64,000 bases of DNA from Vreelandella azerica (GCF_013112225.1 NZ_JABFHI010000004.1:186001-250000); one strand, 5' to 3'; counted from the stretch's first letter, positions 36,635 through 48,017 are shown. The notes: generated by a model from the letters alone, not told the origin. Numbers and translations: made by a program.

Positions 36635-38155
36635 TCAGTCATCCAGATCGTCATCCTGGTTATGCATATCCACCAGGGCATGATCACCGGCACTATGATC
36701 TTTGGCGGAATCACTGCGACTTTCCTCAAGCGCTTGCAGATAAGCGCTATCGATATCGCCGGTCACATAGTTGCCATCAAACACCGAGCAATCAAATCCG
36801 TCAAAAGCCGGATTAACCTCACGACAGGCTTCTTTCAGGTCTTCAAGGTCCTGATAGAACATGCGATCAGCACCGATCAGCTCCCCAACTTCCTCTTCAC
36901 TGCGGCCATGGGCGATCAACTCTGACGCCGCAGGCATATCAATGCCGTACACGTTCGGGTAGCGTACCGGCGGTGCCGCCGAGGCAAAATAGACGTTGCG
37001 CGCCCCAGCATCCCGGGCCATCTGGATAATCTGCTTACAGGTCGTACCGCGCACGATGGAGTCATCGACCAACAGGACATTCTTGTCCTTGAACTCCACA
37101 TCAATGGCGTTCAGCTTCTGGCGCACGGATTTCTTGCGCTGGGTCTGCCCCGGCATGATAAAGGTGCGGCCAATATAGCGGTTCTTCATGAAGCCTTCAC
37201 GGTAGGTCACGCCCAGATGCTGGGCCATTTCCAGTGCTGAAGTGCGTGACGTATCGGGAATCGGGATGACCACATCGATATCGTGATCAGGCCATTCACT
37301 CAACACCCGATCGCCCAGCTTGCGGCCCATCTGCATGCGGGTGCCATAGACGTAGGCACCGTCCAGGATCGAGTCAGGGCGCGCCAGATAGACGTGCTCA
37401 AAAATGCATGAACGCAAGACCGGACGATCAGCACATACCTGAGTGTGTATCTTGCCTTGCATATCGACAAAAATCGCTTCGCCGGGCGCCAGATCCCGCA
37501 CCAGCTCAAAACCACCCACGTCAAGCGCCACTGATTCAGAGGCAATCATCACTTCCTGCTGGCCCTCTACCTGACGAGTGCCAAATACCACCGGACGAAT
37601 GCCAAAGGGATCGCGAAAGGCCACCATACCAAAGCCATTGATGATGGCGACTGCCGCGTAGCCGCCCTTGCAGCGACGATGCACACGACGCACTGAGTCA
37701 AAAATGTCTTCCGCTTCCAGATGCAATCCCTGCTTGCCCAGTTCATGAGCAAACACGTTGAGCAACACTTCTGAATCGGAACTGGTATTGATATGACGCA
37801 GATCGGTCGAGAACAGCTCCTGCTTCAGCTGGTCTGAATTGGTGAGATTACCATTGTGCGCCAGGGCAATGCCGTAGGGCGAGTTCACATAAAAAGGCTG
37901 TGATTCTGCCTCACTGGACGAGCCAGCTGTCGGGTAGCGAACGTGGCCAATACCCAGGTTACCCTTCAAGCGAGCCATATGGCGGGTATGGAACACATCG
38001 CGCACCAAGCCGTTGCTCTTGCGCAGTAGAAAGCGTCCTTCGCTCCAGGTCATCATGCCCGCAGCGTCCTGGCCTCGGTGCTGAAGTACGGTCAAGGCAT
38101 CATAAATCGCCTGATTCACCGTTTGCTTGGCCAGAAGGCCCACTATACCGCACAT
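36635..38155 (-). CDS. purF: Amidophosphoribosyltransferase
   Basis: First committed step of purine synthesis: PRPP and glutamine to phosphoribosylamine. The 506-residue protein starts [11 protein letters not shown], with Cys as the N-terminal glutaminase nucleophile after Met removal. Glutaminase motifs are [27 protein letters not shown] and AHNGNLTN. The phosphoribosyltransferase part has the PRPP loop [14 protein letters not shown]. There is no propeptide or Fe-S Cys set, as in the E. coli type. It lies between cvpA and metZ. Confidence 0.96.
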   Translation of the reverse strand: MCGIVGLLAKQTVNQAIYDALTVLQHRGQDAAGMMTWSEGRFLLRKSNGLVRDVFHTRHMARLKGNLGIGHVRYPTAGSSSEAESQPFYVNSPYGIALAHNGNLTNSDQLKQELFSTDLRHINTSSDSEVLLNVFAHELGKQGLHLEAEDIFDSVRRVHRRCKGGYAAVAIINGFGMVAFRDPFGIRPVVFGTRQVEGQQEVMIASESVALDVGGFELVRDLAPGEAIFVDMQGKIHTQVCADRPVLRSCIFEHVYLARPDSILDGAYVYGTRMQMGRKLGDRVLSEWPDHDIDVVIPIPDTSRTSALEMAQHLGVTYREGFMKNRYIGRTFIMPGQTQRKKSVRQKLNAIDVEFKDKNVLLVDDSIVRGTTCKQIIQMARDAGARNVYFASAAPPVRYPNVYGIDMPAASELIAHGRSEEEVGELIGADRMFYQDLEDLKEACREVNPAFDGFDCSVFDGNYVTGDIDSAYLQALEESRSDSAKDHSAGDHALVDMHNQDDDLDD

Positions 38156-38276
38156 ACTCTATACCTCACTCGATACGATAACACAGGTAACCAGAAGCAC
38201 TGAGATTCGGCACCCTAGCTATACAGACAATGGCAATCAGCCGGTTGTTAACGCTTACTCGCTTGCTATCAGCCGC

Positions 38277-38825
38277 TTATCCAGCATTGCGCTGAGGTAG
38301 CTGGGGCAGAGGAATATCCTTTAATGAATCTGGCGCCTGTGGCAGACGGCCTTCCCACTGGTCGAGCTGACTCAATGCCCACTCGCGCAGCTGCTCAAAT
38401 GTCGGCCTCAAGGTGGCTTCCTGCCAGGCCTCAAGTTCGACCAGTGGGGTCAGGGTAATCATCACCGTCACCACCACCAGAATCGCCGCGCCACGGGCAG
38501 CACCGAAGGCAGCCCCTGCCAACCGATTCAAGAACCCCATGCCGACCCAGACAATGGCGGCATGCACAAGGCGGATGACAATACCACACAGCAAAATTAC
38601 TGCAAAAATCACCAGCACAAAGGCCAGCACCAAACGTGCATCGGCGTTGTCGATAAACTCCGCCAGCAAATCGGCTACCGGCTCCGCCAACACCCTTGCA
38701 ACCAAAAGGGCAACCACCCAGGCCGCCAGACCCAGGGCTTCGCGTATCAGGCCACGTGCAAACCCCGCCAGCGTGGAAAGCGCCAGCACGGCCAGAAACA
38801 ACGCATCAATCCAGGTTAACGCCAT
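38277..38825 (-). CDS. cvpA: CvpA family inner-membrane protein
   Basis: A 182-residue protein with four hydrophobic segments (about residues 4-20, 28-45, 63-90 and 102-125), starting MALTWIDALFLAVLALSTLAG, typical of CvpA. It is needed for colicin V production in E. coli and linked to envelope stress and bile resistance; the molecular role is not settled. It sits between dedD and purF, as in most gammaproteobacteria, and is followed by a 121-bp gap before purF. Confidence 0.9.
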   Translation of the reverse strand: MALTWIDALFLAVLALSTLAGFARGLIREALGLAAWVVALLVARVLAEPVADLLAEFIDNADARLVLAFVLVIFAVILLCGIVIRLVHAAIVWVGMGFLNRLAGAAFGAARGAAILVVVTVMITLTPLVELEAWQEATLRPTFEQLREWALSQLDQWEGRLPQAPDSLKDIPLPQLPQRNAG

Positions 38826-38828
38826 AAA

Positions 38829-39400
38829 TTAGTCTCTCACCCGCACCAGCAGGCCCTGATAATTGACCCGCTCTTTTACCAGGGCCATGGCGCGCTCACC
38901 CTGTGCGGAAGTTTCAAAAGGCCCCACCAGAACCGCCGTCAGCTCTTCGTTGCGTTCACGGGTAAAAACGCTGAACCCCTGCTCTTCCAGTTCGGTTCTC
39001 AAACGCTCAACGTTTTCAGGGTTGCCAAAACTACCGATCTGCACCCCCATTCGCCTTCAGCGTTGGCTGCGGGCATGGCATCGTTACTGCTGGTTTCACC
39101 AGCGTCTTCTGAACGGCTGGGTGATACAGTATTCAAAGGCTCAGGGCTTGAGATATCGTCTGGTGCTTCCACGGCAACTGATGAAACAGGCGCTGGCTCA
39201 TTGGCCAGCTGAATACTTTCTGGCTGCTCAGGGGCCACCACTTCACGGCGCGGCACATCGATTGGCCGCTCTATAGTGAAAGAAGGCTGCTGGCGATCTG
39301 CCCTGGGTTCAGGCTCGCTCATTAACCAGGGCAGTAGAATAATGGCCAGAGCCACTAGAATGACCGCACCGCTGATGCGTTCTGTTTTGCCGTATTTCAT
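38829..39400 (-). CDS. dedD: SPOR-domain protein DedD, frame broken at a C-run
   Basis: Septal peptidoglycan-binding protein. The chosen ATG at 39400 (MKYGKTERISG, behind GAGGGAGAAAGAC) is followed by one membrane helix (AVILVALAIILLPWLM), a Pro/Glu-rich periplasmic linker and a C-terminal SPOR domain (VQIGSFGNPENVERLRTELE, LVGPFETSAQGERAM). The frame is lost at CCCCC 39044-39048 between linker and SPOR domain; one more base restores EGEWGVQIGSF and a 190-residue protein. It lies four bases from cvpA. Confidence 0.9.
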
Positions 39401-39438
39401 GTCTTTCTCCCTCCTCTCAGCATGCGCCTGCGATGTGG

Positions 39439-40722
39439 TCACACCGGCTTAGCGCACGTCGCCTGTGGCAGATCAATTGCCAACAGTTCCCCTACGGTAA
39501 AAAAGCCAGTGGCAAGTACGCGATCTTCGGGCATCAGCTTGCCTTTCAATCCTTCAGCCCCAAGCACTGGCGTTGCAGCACACCCATGCACAAAACCGCC
39601 CTGGCGTTCAATTTCTACTGCCAGTGATTGTGCCGAACGCCCTCTTGGCCCCGACAAGCCAACACAAATCCAATCGGTCACCACTGGGATCAAATGCGCC
39701 ACAACGCCTTCGATATCTTTGTCATCCAGCATGCCAATCACACACCAGAGCCTGCCGTTTGCCTGCGCCCCAAGGCGTTTTGCCAGGTAGGCTGCCGCAT
39801 GCGGATTGTGCCCGACGTCCAGGCACCATTGGCCTATCCATTGCATTCGCCCGGAAAGCACAACCTTGCCCAGCGCTTGCCGGGTTGTCTCAGCGTTGAG
39901 ATCACAGCCTGCCAGCATCAGCGCCTGTAGCGCCGTGGCGGCGTTATCCAGCGGTAACCCAGGGTCAGGCAAGTTATACAGGGTTAACCGCTGGCCATCA
40001 GGGTTCTCGCCCTGCCACTGCCAAAGTTCGCTTTCAACCGACGAACGCTCAAAGGTAGAACCCAATTCGTACAAAGGGGCACCCAGCTTGCGGGCGGTGT
40101 CTGCCACGCTGCCGGGCAGGCATTGGCTCCCCAACACTGCTGGTCGGCCAGAACGGAAGACACCTGCCTTCTCGCGCCCTATCTGGGCCAGATCAGTTCC
40201 CAGAAAGTTGGCGTGATCCAGGGCAATGGTGGTGACGATGGCGACATCAGCATCAATGATATTGACCGCATCCAGGCGCCCACCCAGCCCGACTTCGAGA
40301 AAGACGATATCCAGCCTGGCCTGGGCCAGACACCAGAGCGCACACAGGGTGCCGGCCTCAAAATACGTCAGGCTGATTTCAGGCGAGCGGCAGCGCGCTG
40401 CTTCAACCTGTTCAAAACCGGCCACCAGCTGCTCATCGCTGGCTTCGTTACCCAGTAGCGTCACCCTTTCGTTGTAGCGTACCAGGTGAGGTGAGGTATA
40501 AGTGCCCACTCGCATGCCGTGGGCGGCGGCGACAGCTGTCATCATGGCAAGCGTTGACCCCTTGCCGTTAGTACCAGCGACGGTAACTACTCTGGGGGCA
40601 ATCGGATGGTCGAGCAACTGCATACGCCGAGCGACATCCGCTACCCTCTCCAACCCCATATCAATGCCGACAGGGTGAAGTTGCTCAAGATAGTCGAGCC
40701 ATGCGGCAAGCGACCTAGCCAT
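39439..40722 (-). CDS. folC: Bifunctional folylpolyglutamate/dihydrofolate synthase
   Basis: Adds glutamate to dihydropteroate and folates. Mur-ligase-like ATPase motifs are [18 protein letters not shown] (P-loop), [25 protein letters not shown] and [14 protein letters not shown]. From the ATG at 40722 the protein has 427 residues, the normal FolC length. As printed it is in one frame with accD, giving an apparent 784-residue fusion. I annotate two genes because one added base in the G5 run 40726-40730 would give accD a TAG stop at 40715-40717 that overlaps this ATG. Confidence 0.9.
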   Translation of the reverse strand: MARSLAAWLDYLEQLHPVGIDMGLERVADVARRMQLLDHPIAPRVVTVAGTNGKGSTLAMMTAVAAAHGMRVGTYTSPHLVRYNERVTLLGNEASDEQLVAGFEQVEAARCRSPEISLTYFEAGTLCALWCLAQARLDIVFLEVGLGGRLDAVNIIDADVAIVTTIALDHANFLGTDLAQIGREKAGVFRSGRPAVLGSQCLPGSVADTARKLGAPLYELGSTFERSSVESELWQWQGENPDGQRLTLYNLPDPGLPLDNAATALQALMLAGCDLNAETTRQALGKVVLSGRMQWIGQWCLDVGHNPHAAAYLAKRLGAQANGRLWCVIGMLDDKDIEGVVAHLIPVVTDWICVGLSGPRGRSAQSLAVEIERQGGFVHGCAATPVLGAEGLKGKLMPEDRVLATGFFTVGELLAIDLPQATCAKPV

Positions 40723-41766
40723 GACGGGGGTGTCATCCCCATGGCCAGAGGAGTTGGACGCTGCCCCTTGCTCAGGCGCTGAATCCTGAGCGACCGGCTT
40801 GGCCCCCTCCTCTGGCGAAGCTGGCTCAGCAGCAACAGACGCTTCATCCACAACAGGTTCGCTAATATCAGCCGCCGCCAATGGCTCTTCAGCCGGCACC
40901 TCGCTCAAGGCTTGATGATGGGTCAGCTTGCGCAGAATGCCGCCCAGGCGCTCACGCATCGCATGGCGATGCACGATCATGTCGACGGTGCCATGCTCAA
41001 GCAGGAACTCGCTGCGCTGGAAGCCCTCAGGCAGGGTCTCACGCACGGTCTGTTCAATCACCCTGGGGCCAGCAAAGCCGATCAGGGCATTCGGTTCGGC
41101 GACATTCAGATCACCAAGCATCGCCAATGACGCTGAAACACCCCCGAACACCGGATCAGTCAGCACCGAAATATACGGCACCCCTGCCTGCTTGAGTTTT
41201 TCCAGTGCCGCTGAGGTCTTGGCCATCTGCATCAGAGAGAACAGCGCTTCCTGCATGCGCGCGCCGCCCGAGGCAGAAAAGCACACCAAAGGAATCTGCT
41301 CTTTCAGCGCCAGGCTTGCCGCGCGCACAAACTTCTCGCCAACCACCGCGCCCATGGAGCCGCCCATAAAGGTGAACTCAAAGGCAACGGCAACAATCGG
41401 CAGGCCATCCAGCTGACCCTTGAAGGCCACCAGGGCGTCATTTTCACCGGTTTCCTTCTGTGCCGCGGTCAGACGATCCTTGTATTTCTTAGAATCACGG
41501 AACTTGAGGCGGTCATTAGGCGCGATGTCCTTGGCGACTTCTTCACGGCCTTCCTTGTCCAGAAACCAATCAAGGCGCTTGCGCGCGGTCAGGCGCAGAT
41601 GGTGGTCGCACTTGGGGCAGACGCTCTGATGCTTATCCAGTTCAGGAAGATAGAGCACTCCCTCGCATTTCGGACACTTACGCCACAGGCCGTCTGGCAC
41701 GCTGGCGCGGCGGTCTTTGCGCTGTATACGCCCCATGGAGGGAACAATCTTATCTAGCCAGCTCAT
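40715..41766 (-). CDS. accD: Acetyl-CoA carboxylase carboxyltransferase subunit beta
   Basis: With AccA transfers the carboxyl group from carboxybiotin to acetyl-CoA, making malonyl-CoA. The start is [11 protein letters not shown] at 41766. A C4 zinc finger ([20 protein letters not shown] and PKCDHH) lies at residues 25-55, then the crotonase-like core ([46 protein letters not shown]). From about residue 285 there is an Ala/Glu/Pro-rich tail. As printed the frame continues into folC. The end at 40715 (about 350 residues) assumes one missing base at 40726-40730 and is an inference. Confidence 0.88.
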
Positions 41767-41933
41767 ATCAAAAAGGCTTCCATTATACGTCAATGCCCGG
41801 CATGGCCAGGCGCTGATAGGTTGTCAGACGTTAATACCCGGTGATTGACAACATGGATACACCCACGCGGGTAAAACAACGTAACGCCTGTGATTAAATG
41901 TCAACTGCAACAATCTACCTAGCCATTCATCAA

Positions 41934-42737
41934 CTAGGCATCCATGGCCGTGCGCATCTCGTTGAGCACGGTTTTAAGCTGCCCGGCGATGGTTTCAGGG
42001 GCATCGGCACTGGCGGCTATGCGTGATACCAGCGCGCTGCCCACTATCACGCCATCCGCTACCTTGGACACCTCTGCGGCAGTCACGCCATCGCGAATGC
42101 CGAACCCGACGCATAGCGGCAGATCGGTCATTTCACGCAGCGGCGCCAGATGCTCCGCCACATCGTCTGCATTCAGAGTGGCGGCTCCAGTCACCCCTTT
42201 CAGGGAGACGTAATAGAGGTAACCTTCACCGTGGGCGCATATTGTAGCGGCACGCTCATGGGAGGTGGTAGGGGCTACCAGAAAGATGGCGTCCAGCTGA
42301 TGCGATTTAAGCAGCGGGCCGATTTCTTCCGCTTCTTCAGGCGGCATATCCACAATCAGCACCCCGTCTACCCCGGCGCGGGCAGCCTGGTCAGCAAAGG
42401 CCTGATAGCCGATACGTTCGATCGGGTTCAGGTACCCCATCAGCACGATAGGCGTTGTGGTATCGGTCTGGCGGAAGGTGGTGATCATGTCAAACAGATC
42501 CACCAGACGGGTGCCTTGCTTGAGCGCCCGCTCGCAGGCTTTCTGGATCACTGGCCCATCGGCCATGGGGTCGGAAAAGGGTACACCCAGCTCGATGATG
42601 TCAGCACCGGCTTCTACCAGGGCATGCATAAAGCCGACGGTATGCTCAGGCGCCGGGTCACCGGCGGTGATATAAGGGATCAGGGCCTTGCGGCCCTGCT
42701 GCTGAAGGTCACTGAAACGTTGTTTGATGCGGCTCAT
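41934..42737 (-). CDS. trpA: Tryptophan synthase alpha chain
   Basis: Cleaves indole-3-glycerol phosphate to indole and glyceraldehyde-3-phosphate; indole is channelled to TrpB. The 267-residue TIM barrel shows [10 protein letters not shown], the catalytic Glu in [34 protein letters not shown] and the phosphate-binding CVGFGIRDG and VIVGSALV segments. It follows trpB by 9 bp and is the last trp gene in the cluster before accD. Confidence 0.95.
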   Translation of the reverse strand: MSRIKQRFSDLQQQGRKALIPYITAGDPAPEHTVGFMHALVEAGADIIELGVPFSDPMADGPVIQKACERALKQGTRLVDLFDMITTFRQTDTTTPIVLMGYLNPIERIGYQAFADQAARAGVDGVLIVDMPPEEAEEIGPLLKSHQLDAIFLVAPTTSHERAATICAHGEGYLYYVSLKGVTGAATLNADDVAEHLAPLREMTDLPLCVGFGIRDGVTAAEVSKVADGVIVGSALVSRIAASADAPETIAGQLKTVLNEMRTAMDA

Positions 42738-42746
42738 TACTATCCC

Positions 42747-44009
42747 TTAAATTTCGATACCGTCGAGCTTGGCGACCGTCATGATGTCTTTATCGCCACG
42801 GCCTGAAAGATTCACCACAATATGTTGATCAGTGCGCATGGTGGGTGCCAACACCTTGGCATGCGCCAGGGCGTGCGCGGTTTCCAACGCAGGCATGATG
42901 CCTTCCATCCGCGTCAGCTCACGGAAGGCTTCCAGCACCGCATCATCGTTGGCGGCAACATAGTTGACCCGCCCGACGTCTTTCCACAGCGCATGTTCCG
43001 GGCCGACACCTGGGTAGTCCAGGCCAGCAGAAATCGAGTGGGTATCCGACACCTGACCCGCCTCGTCCGACATCAGGTAGGTACGGTTACCATGCAGGAC
43101 ACCGCGCGGCGCATTGGATGACAAAGGTGCGGCGTGACGACCGGTTTCAACTCCGTCACCACCGGCTTCCACGCCGTACATGGCCACTTCTTCGTCTTCC
43201 ACGAACGGATAGAAAAGCCCCAAGGCGTTGGAGCCGCCGCCCACACAGGCAATCAGGGCGTCCGGCAGGCGGCCAATCTGTTCCATTGACTGGATACGCG
43301 CTTCACGCCCCACCACGCTGTTGAAGTCACGCACCAGCTGCGGATAAGGATGCGGACCTGCCACCGTGCCAATGATATAGAAGGTGTTATCGACGTTGGT
43401 AACCCAGTCGCGCAGGGCTTCATTCATGGCATCCTTGAGCGTGCGCGTGCCGGATTCGACCGGAATAACCCGCGCGCCAAGCAGACGCATACGGTAAACA
43501 TTCAACTTCTGACGCTGCACATCGGCCGCGCCCATGTAGACATCGCACTCCAGCCCCAGGCGGGCGGCGACCGTTGCCGTTGCGACCCCGTGCTGGCCGG
43601 CACCGGTTTCCGCAATGACCCTGGGTTTGCCAGTCTTCTTGGCGAGCAGTGCCTGGCCGATGGTGTTGTTTACCTTATGGGCGCCGGTGTGGTTCAGGTC
43701 TTCACGCTTTAGCCAGATCTGGGCACCGCCGAGTTTTTGCGACCAGCGCTCGGCATGATAAAGCGGCGAGGGGCGGCCAACAAAATAGGCAAGATCACGA
43801 TCAAATTCTGCCTGAAAGGCAGGATCATTGCGCATGCTGGCATAGGTGTTTTCCAGGTCTTCCAGCGCGAAACTCAGCGTCTCCGACACAAAACGCCCAC
43901 CGTAAGGACCAAAATGGCCACGGGCATCCGGCATTTGCGTCAGGTCGCTGAACCTGGTCTTGGTACCAGCCTGGGAAGCGGTGTTGGAGACGGTTGCAGA
44001 GACAGTCAC
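42747..44009 (-). CDS. trpB: Tryptophan synthase beta chain
   Basis: PLP enzyme that joins indole and serine. The PLP lysine is in [18 protein letters not shown], the phosphate loop is [12 protein letters not shown], and [20 protein letters not shown] forms the COMM region. I chose the GTG at 44009 (VTVSATVS) because AGAGGTATCCTT precedes it; the longer ATG start would add 11 residues unlike TrpB. It lies 62 bp after trpF. trpF-trpB-trpA here is the split arrangement of pseudomonads, with trpEGDC elsewhere. Confidence 0.95.
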   Translation of the reverse strand: MTVSATVSNTASQAGTKTRFSDLTQMPDARGHFGPYGGRFVSETLSFALEDLENTYASMRNDPAFQAEFDRDLAYFVGRPSPLYHAERWSQKLGGAQIWLKREDLNHTGAHKVNNTIGQALLAKKTGKPRVIAETGAGQHGVATATVAARLGLECDVYMGAADVQRQKLNVYRMRLLGARVIPVESGTRTLKDAMNEALRDWVTNVDNTFYIIGTVAGPHPYPQLVRDFNSVVGREARIQSMEQIGRLPDALIACVGGGSNALGLFYPFVEDEEVAMYGVEAGGDGVETGRHAAPLSSNAPRGVLHGNRTYLMSDEAGQVSDTHSISAGLDYPGVGPEHALWKDVGRVNYVAANDDAVLEAFRELTRMEGIMPALETAHALAHAKVLAPTMRTDQHIVVNLSGRGDKDIMTVAKLDGIEI

Positions 44010-44071
44010 AAGGATACCTCTCAAGATTGCCCGAACGGGCAAAAGTAGATGAAATATATACTATCTGGCAG

Positions 44072-44710
44072 TCAGGACGGCGTTTGGTTCGCCGTTTGCA
44101 CGGCATCCACAAAGGCTTGCATTCTGGTGACATCCTTGATGCCTGGGGCACTTTCAATTCCACCCGAAACATCAAGCGCATAGGGAGCCACCCGATGAAC
44201 CGCATAGCCTGCATTATCTGCCACTAAGCCACCTGCGAGGATAACAGGTTTTGTCAGGTTTGCGGGAATTCTCGACCAGTCAAAGGTGTCCCCGGTACCA
44301 CCCGGAACGCCTGGACGATATGCGTCCAGCAGCAGCCCGCTGGCATTGCCGTAGCGCTTGGCAGCGGCAGTCAGATCCAACCCGTCACGCATGCGTAACG
44401 CCTTGATCCAGGGGCGGTCATAACGTTCGCACACGTCCGCTGGCTCATCACCATGAAACTGCAGCAGATCAAGGTAGGGCAAACAGGCGGCTATGGTGTC
44501 TTCAGGCTGATCGACAAAGAGACCAACGCGGGTCACAAACGCCGGCACATCAGCGGCCAACTCGGCAAGCTGTTCAACGTTGATAGCGCGTTTACTGTCG
44601 GGCCACATCACGAAACCGATGGCATCAACGCCCATGGCAACCGCGGCGGCTACGTCCTGACGACGGGTTAACCCGCAGAACTTGATTCGCGTTCGCTGAA
44701 TAGGCATCAC
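44072..44710 (-). CDS. trpF: Phosphoribosylanthranilate isomerase
   Basis: Amadori rearrangement in tryptophan synthesis. The 212-residue TIM barrel begins RIKFCGLTRRQDVAAAVAMG with the catalytic Cys, then LLQFHGDEPADVC, PVILAGGLVADN with the catalytic Asp region replaced in the usual place, and ALDVSGGIESAPGIKD. The start (GTG 44710 or ATG 44707) overlaps the end of truA, so translation is coupled. Confidence 0.94.
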   Translation of the reverse strand: MMPIQRTRIKFCGLTRRQDVAAAVAMGVDAIGFVMWPDSKRAINVEQLAELAADVPAFVTRVGLFVDQPEDTIAACLPYLDLLQFHGDEPADVCERYDRPWIKALRMRDGLDLTAAAKRYGNASGLLLDAYRPGVPGGTGDTFDWSRIPANLTKPVILAGGLVADNAGYAVHRVAPYALDVSGGIESAPGIKDVTRMQAFVDAVQTANQTPS

Positions 44711-45643
44711 AATACTGGCTTCTCCGCAGTGGGGACATTGAGCAGGCCGCTGACCTGTTCACGACGCAGGCGCACCATGGCGTTATCGGGAATTTCCCGC
44801 TCGCCGGTCCACTCCCCGTAAAGGCAAGAAGGTTGGGACCAAGCGGTTCGCGGGGCAAGTCAAAGGCGTCATCATAACAGGAATCAACAAAGTGCAGGCC
44901 GCAGGCTGGGGCTGTCACATCGCCCTGCTTGCGATCACGCAGCGCCAGCAAGCGCTCGATATAGCCTTCATCCTCGGTTCCTCGCCCAACACTGACCAGC
45001 GCCCCGACGATATTGCGAATCATGTGATGCAAAAAGGCATTGCCCTGCACATCCACCATCACCAGAGGGCCGAAACGCTTGACGTCAATGAAGTGCATGA
45101 AACGCCGTGGCGTTCTGGAACGACAGCCAGCAGCGCGGAAACTGGAGAAGTCGTGCTCCCCCACCAACGCCTGGGCCGCCCGGTGCATGGCATCGGTATC
45201 CAGAGGGTCACGGCACCAGGTGACATTTGCCCTTTCCAGCACTGGCCGGTTCATCTGGTTAATCAGCAGGTAGCGATAACGACGGGCCAGGGCATGCAGG
45301 CGGGAATGAAAAAGTCCGGCACCTGCTTTACCCAACGAATGGCAATATCTCGGGGCAGATGGGTATTGGCACCGAAGATCCAGGCTTTCTCACTACGCTT
45401 GACCGGCGCATCGAAATGGATGACCTGACGGGTCGCGTGGACGCCGGAATCGGTACGCCCGCTGGCATGTACCCTGATCGGCTCGCTGGCGACCCGTGAA
45501 AGCCCCTCTTCCAGGCTGGCCTGAACGGAAGCTGCGTGACTCAGGCGCTGAAAGCCACAGTAATGGGTACCGTCATACTCGATACCCATGGCGAGACGGC
45601 CTGTCAGCGGCGTTTTTTCATCAAAGCGATCAAACAGCGACAT
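44707..45643 (-). CDS. truA: tRNA pseudouridine(38-40) synthase, two homopolymer frame breaks
   Basis: Converts uridines 38-40 of tRNA anticodon stems to pseudouridine. Motifs are GIEYDGTHYCGFQRL, the catalytic Asp in HASGRTDSGVHAT, RRYRYLLIN, HDFSSFRAAGCRSRTPRR and FLHHMIRNIVGALVSVGRG. The frame is lost at AAAAA 45309-45313 and at CCCC 44814-44817. One base at each gives a 312-residue protein ending GERE...NVPTAEKPVL with its TGA at 44707-44709. Both breaks flank fully conserved sequence, so the gene is taken as intact. It lies between fimV and trpF as in Pseudomonas. Confidence 0.9.
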
Positions 45644-45663
45644 CAGTTCACATAATTATCAGG

Positions 45664-47799
45664 TTAGGAAGACCGCATATTATCCCGACCTGGGCGCTGG
45701 AATGCCACCTCTTCTATTTCCCAATCATCATTCAGATCCACTTTCTGGTTTGCCGCCTGGGTATTGGCACGCTTCTGATCACGGCTAGACGATTGCTTTT
45801 CAGCCTGATCATTTGCGTCCCCAGGCGCCTCAAATTCCACGGTGGGCTGCATCAGCGTTTCCGTATCTTTGTCACTTTGCGGCTCTGCACTGAGAGATGG
45901 CGGCTGGTAATCGATAAAATGCTTGCGCTCATCGTTGCCGTGGCGCTGCTGTCCTGTTTCAGCGGATTCGTCAGCTTGTGTATCGCCTTCTGCTTCAGCT
46001 TTCTTAGTCGCCTCGTTTTTTTCCTCTGGCTCTTGGCTGCTTACTATTGCCTGATCAAGCGGTTCCGAATCAGGCGAGGCCTTGCCAAAAAGCCCAGAGG
46101 CCTGGCTGCGCCTCAGATCTGCAGGTTGTGATTCGAGTGTGTCGGCAGCATTTTCAGGTGTGTCTTCGTGGCGGGTCTTTACCTGCACTGTTTCTCGCGC
46201 CTCTTCAATGGCACTAAAGCGGCTGGGATTATCGCGCGTGACTGTCTGACTTGACTCACTTGCCTTGCTTGACTCACTTATTCCGCTTGTTTTACTTGCC
46301 TCACCTGTCTCGCTTGCCTGGGTACTGGCAGGCGTGACAGCCGCCGCAGACTGGGCCGTTTCTGGTGGCACATAGGCTGCCTTTGGTGCTGGCTGAACGA
46401 CGTTGGTGGCGCCAGAGGGTTCAGCATCAGCCTGATGGGTTTTGACTTCCTGCCACTCCTTGGCCTGGCGGCGGCGTATCATCAGCAATAACACTAATAG
46501 CAAGAGAACCGCGGCAGCGGCCAGAGGCCAGCGGCTGTCGCGCAGTGATTGCGAATAAAAATCCTGGCTCCAAGCCATCGCCTGGGCCAAAGCACCAGGT
46601 TGATCAGCGGGCGAATCTTCCGTAACAGCCGTTTGCTCGTCTGGCTGGCTGGAGGGTGAACCCTGAGGCGCAAGGCTTTGCGCCGCCGCCAAGGCTTGAT
46701 TCAGACTCGCCACCTCGTTACGAAGTGCTTCAATTTCAGCCTGCATCAACTCACGCTCCTGGCGTAACTGGTCAAGCTGCTGGCGCTGCTCATCCAGACG
46801 CATGTCGCGTAACTGGCGGTTCAGGGCCTGCGCAACCTCAAGCGCCTGAGGCGAAATAACGACGTCGGAATCATTACTATCAGCGGCGCTTCCACCTTCC
46901 ACGGCAGCTTCAGCAAGCGCTACATCCGCAAGCGGCGTATCTTCAGACGGCGTAGCGGATTCACTAGGTTCACCCGACTCGGTGGCCGCCGTTTGTGATG
47001 ATGAAGCAGAGGAAGAGGACGCAGTGGATACTGGCTGCGCTGACTCATTACTACGATTACGCCAGGCGGTGTTCATGGTATCTATGATACGGGCTGCATT
47101 TGCAGGTGACTGACTGAAGACCTCTGCATCACTGGGCATTTCCAGGGTATATCCCGCCCGCATATCGTTGATATTGCCAGATGGAAAGCGGCTTTCATTG
47201 GCTTCAAGCAGGGCCAACATCATCTGCTGAACACTGGCTTGGGGTGGCTTGACGCGTTCAGCCACGCTCCACAGGGTATCGCCACTATTGATGTAGGCAG
47301 GCTCACGGGAGCTTACTGAGTCTGCAGAGCTTTGCGGGCTTGTTGGCGCTGATACCGGCGTGCTGCTGACCACTCTGGATGAGCCAGCCTCAGATGCTTG
47401 TGCGGATGGCGTGCCGGGTGGATCAAATAATAGCGTCAGCACCTGAGACTGGCGGCCATCAGGCGTTTCCAGGGTTAACAGCAAATCCAGCCAGGGGTCG
47501 TTTACCGGGGTCGATGAGGTCAACTGCAAATAGGGCCGCGAACCGCCCTCCAGCGATATAGACACATTCTCTGTCAAAGACGTCCAGTCAAGGCCAAGGG
47601 CTCGAAAAGCGGAAGGCTCGGCAAGGCCAACACGAATATCATCGGTACTAAAACCACTGGTATCGGTCAGTGGTACTGTCGCCCTCAGCGGAGAATCAAG
47701 AGAAGATTCAACGTTTGGCTCACCGATATCCAGCGCCATTGCCAAAGGGCTTACGGCTCCCCATGCTGCCAGCACCGCCAGTAAGATTAATCGTTTCAT
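45664..47799 (-). CDS. fimV: FimV/HubP-like polar landmark protein
   Basis: A 711-residue envelope protein. A signal peptide (1-22, ending AMA) is followed by the conserved FimV N-terminal domain (DIGEPNVESSLDSPLRA), a LysM peptidoglycan-binding motif (YINSGDTLWSVAERVKP and GYTLEMPS), a coiled coil around residues 320-365, a membrane helix (WPLAAAAVLLLLVLLLMI) and a Glu/Ser-rich cytoplasmic part. The C-terminal TPR-like FimV domain, usual in Pseudomonas FimV, is not evident; the protein ends WEIEEVAFQRPGRDNMRSS. FimV/HubP proteins organise the cell pole and type IV pili. Position between asd and truA is the classical fimV locus. Confidence 0.85.
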   Translation of the reverse strand: MKRLILLAVLAAWGAVSPLAMALDIGEPNVESSLDSPLRATVPLTDTSGFSTDDIRVGLAEPSAFRALGLDWTSLTENVSISLEGGSRPYLQLTSSTPVNDPWLDLLLTLETPDGRQSQVLTLLFDPPGTPSAQASEAGSSRVVSSTPVSAPTSPQSSADSVSSREPAYINSGDTLWSVAERVKPPQASVQQMMLALLEANESRFPSGNINDMRAGYTLEMPSDAEVFSQSPANAARIIDTMNTAWRNRSNESAQPVSTASSSSASSSQTAATESGEPSESATPSEDTPLADVALAEAAVEGGSAADSNDSDVVISPQALEVAQALNRQLRDMRLDEQRQQLDQLRQERELMQAEIEALRNEVASLNQALAAAQSLAPQGSPSSQPDEQTAVTEDSPADQPGALAQAMAWSQDFYSQSLRDSRWPLAAAAVLLLLVLLLMIRRRQAKEWQEVKTHQADAEPSGATNVVQPAPKAAYVPPETAQSAAAVTPASTQASETGEASKTSGISESSKASESSQTVTRDNPSRFSAIEEARETVQVKTRHEDTPENAADTLESQPADLRRSQASGLFGKASPDSEPLDQAIVSSQEPEEKNEATKKAEAEGDTQADESAETGQQRHGNDERKHFIDYQPPSLSAEPQSDKDTETLMQPTVEFEAPGDANDQAEKQSSSRDQKRANTQAANQKVDLNDDWEIEEVAFQRPGRDNMRSS

Positions 47800-48017
47800 T
47801 GAACCCCCTTTTGACTCGCGCCATCATGGCTTAAGAACCCATGGTCAATAACTCTTAGCTACTGACTCAGTCTCCAATCCTAGCTTATTTTTAATACAAA
47901 TTAACTTTTTTCAGCGCCCTACCAAAATGAAAACCATAACCCAAAAAATTAAGCACCTACTTAAACAATAAAAGCTTAAACGAATTGATGCATAAAAAGA
48001 TTGCAAAAACTGAACAT

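Noticed and set aside
40731-40900. Linker of the AccD-FolC frame as a new domain
   Set aside because: It is low-complexity Ala/Glu/Pro sequence, most simply the AccD C-terminal tail.
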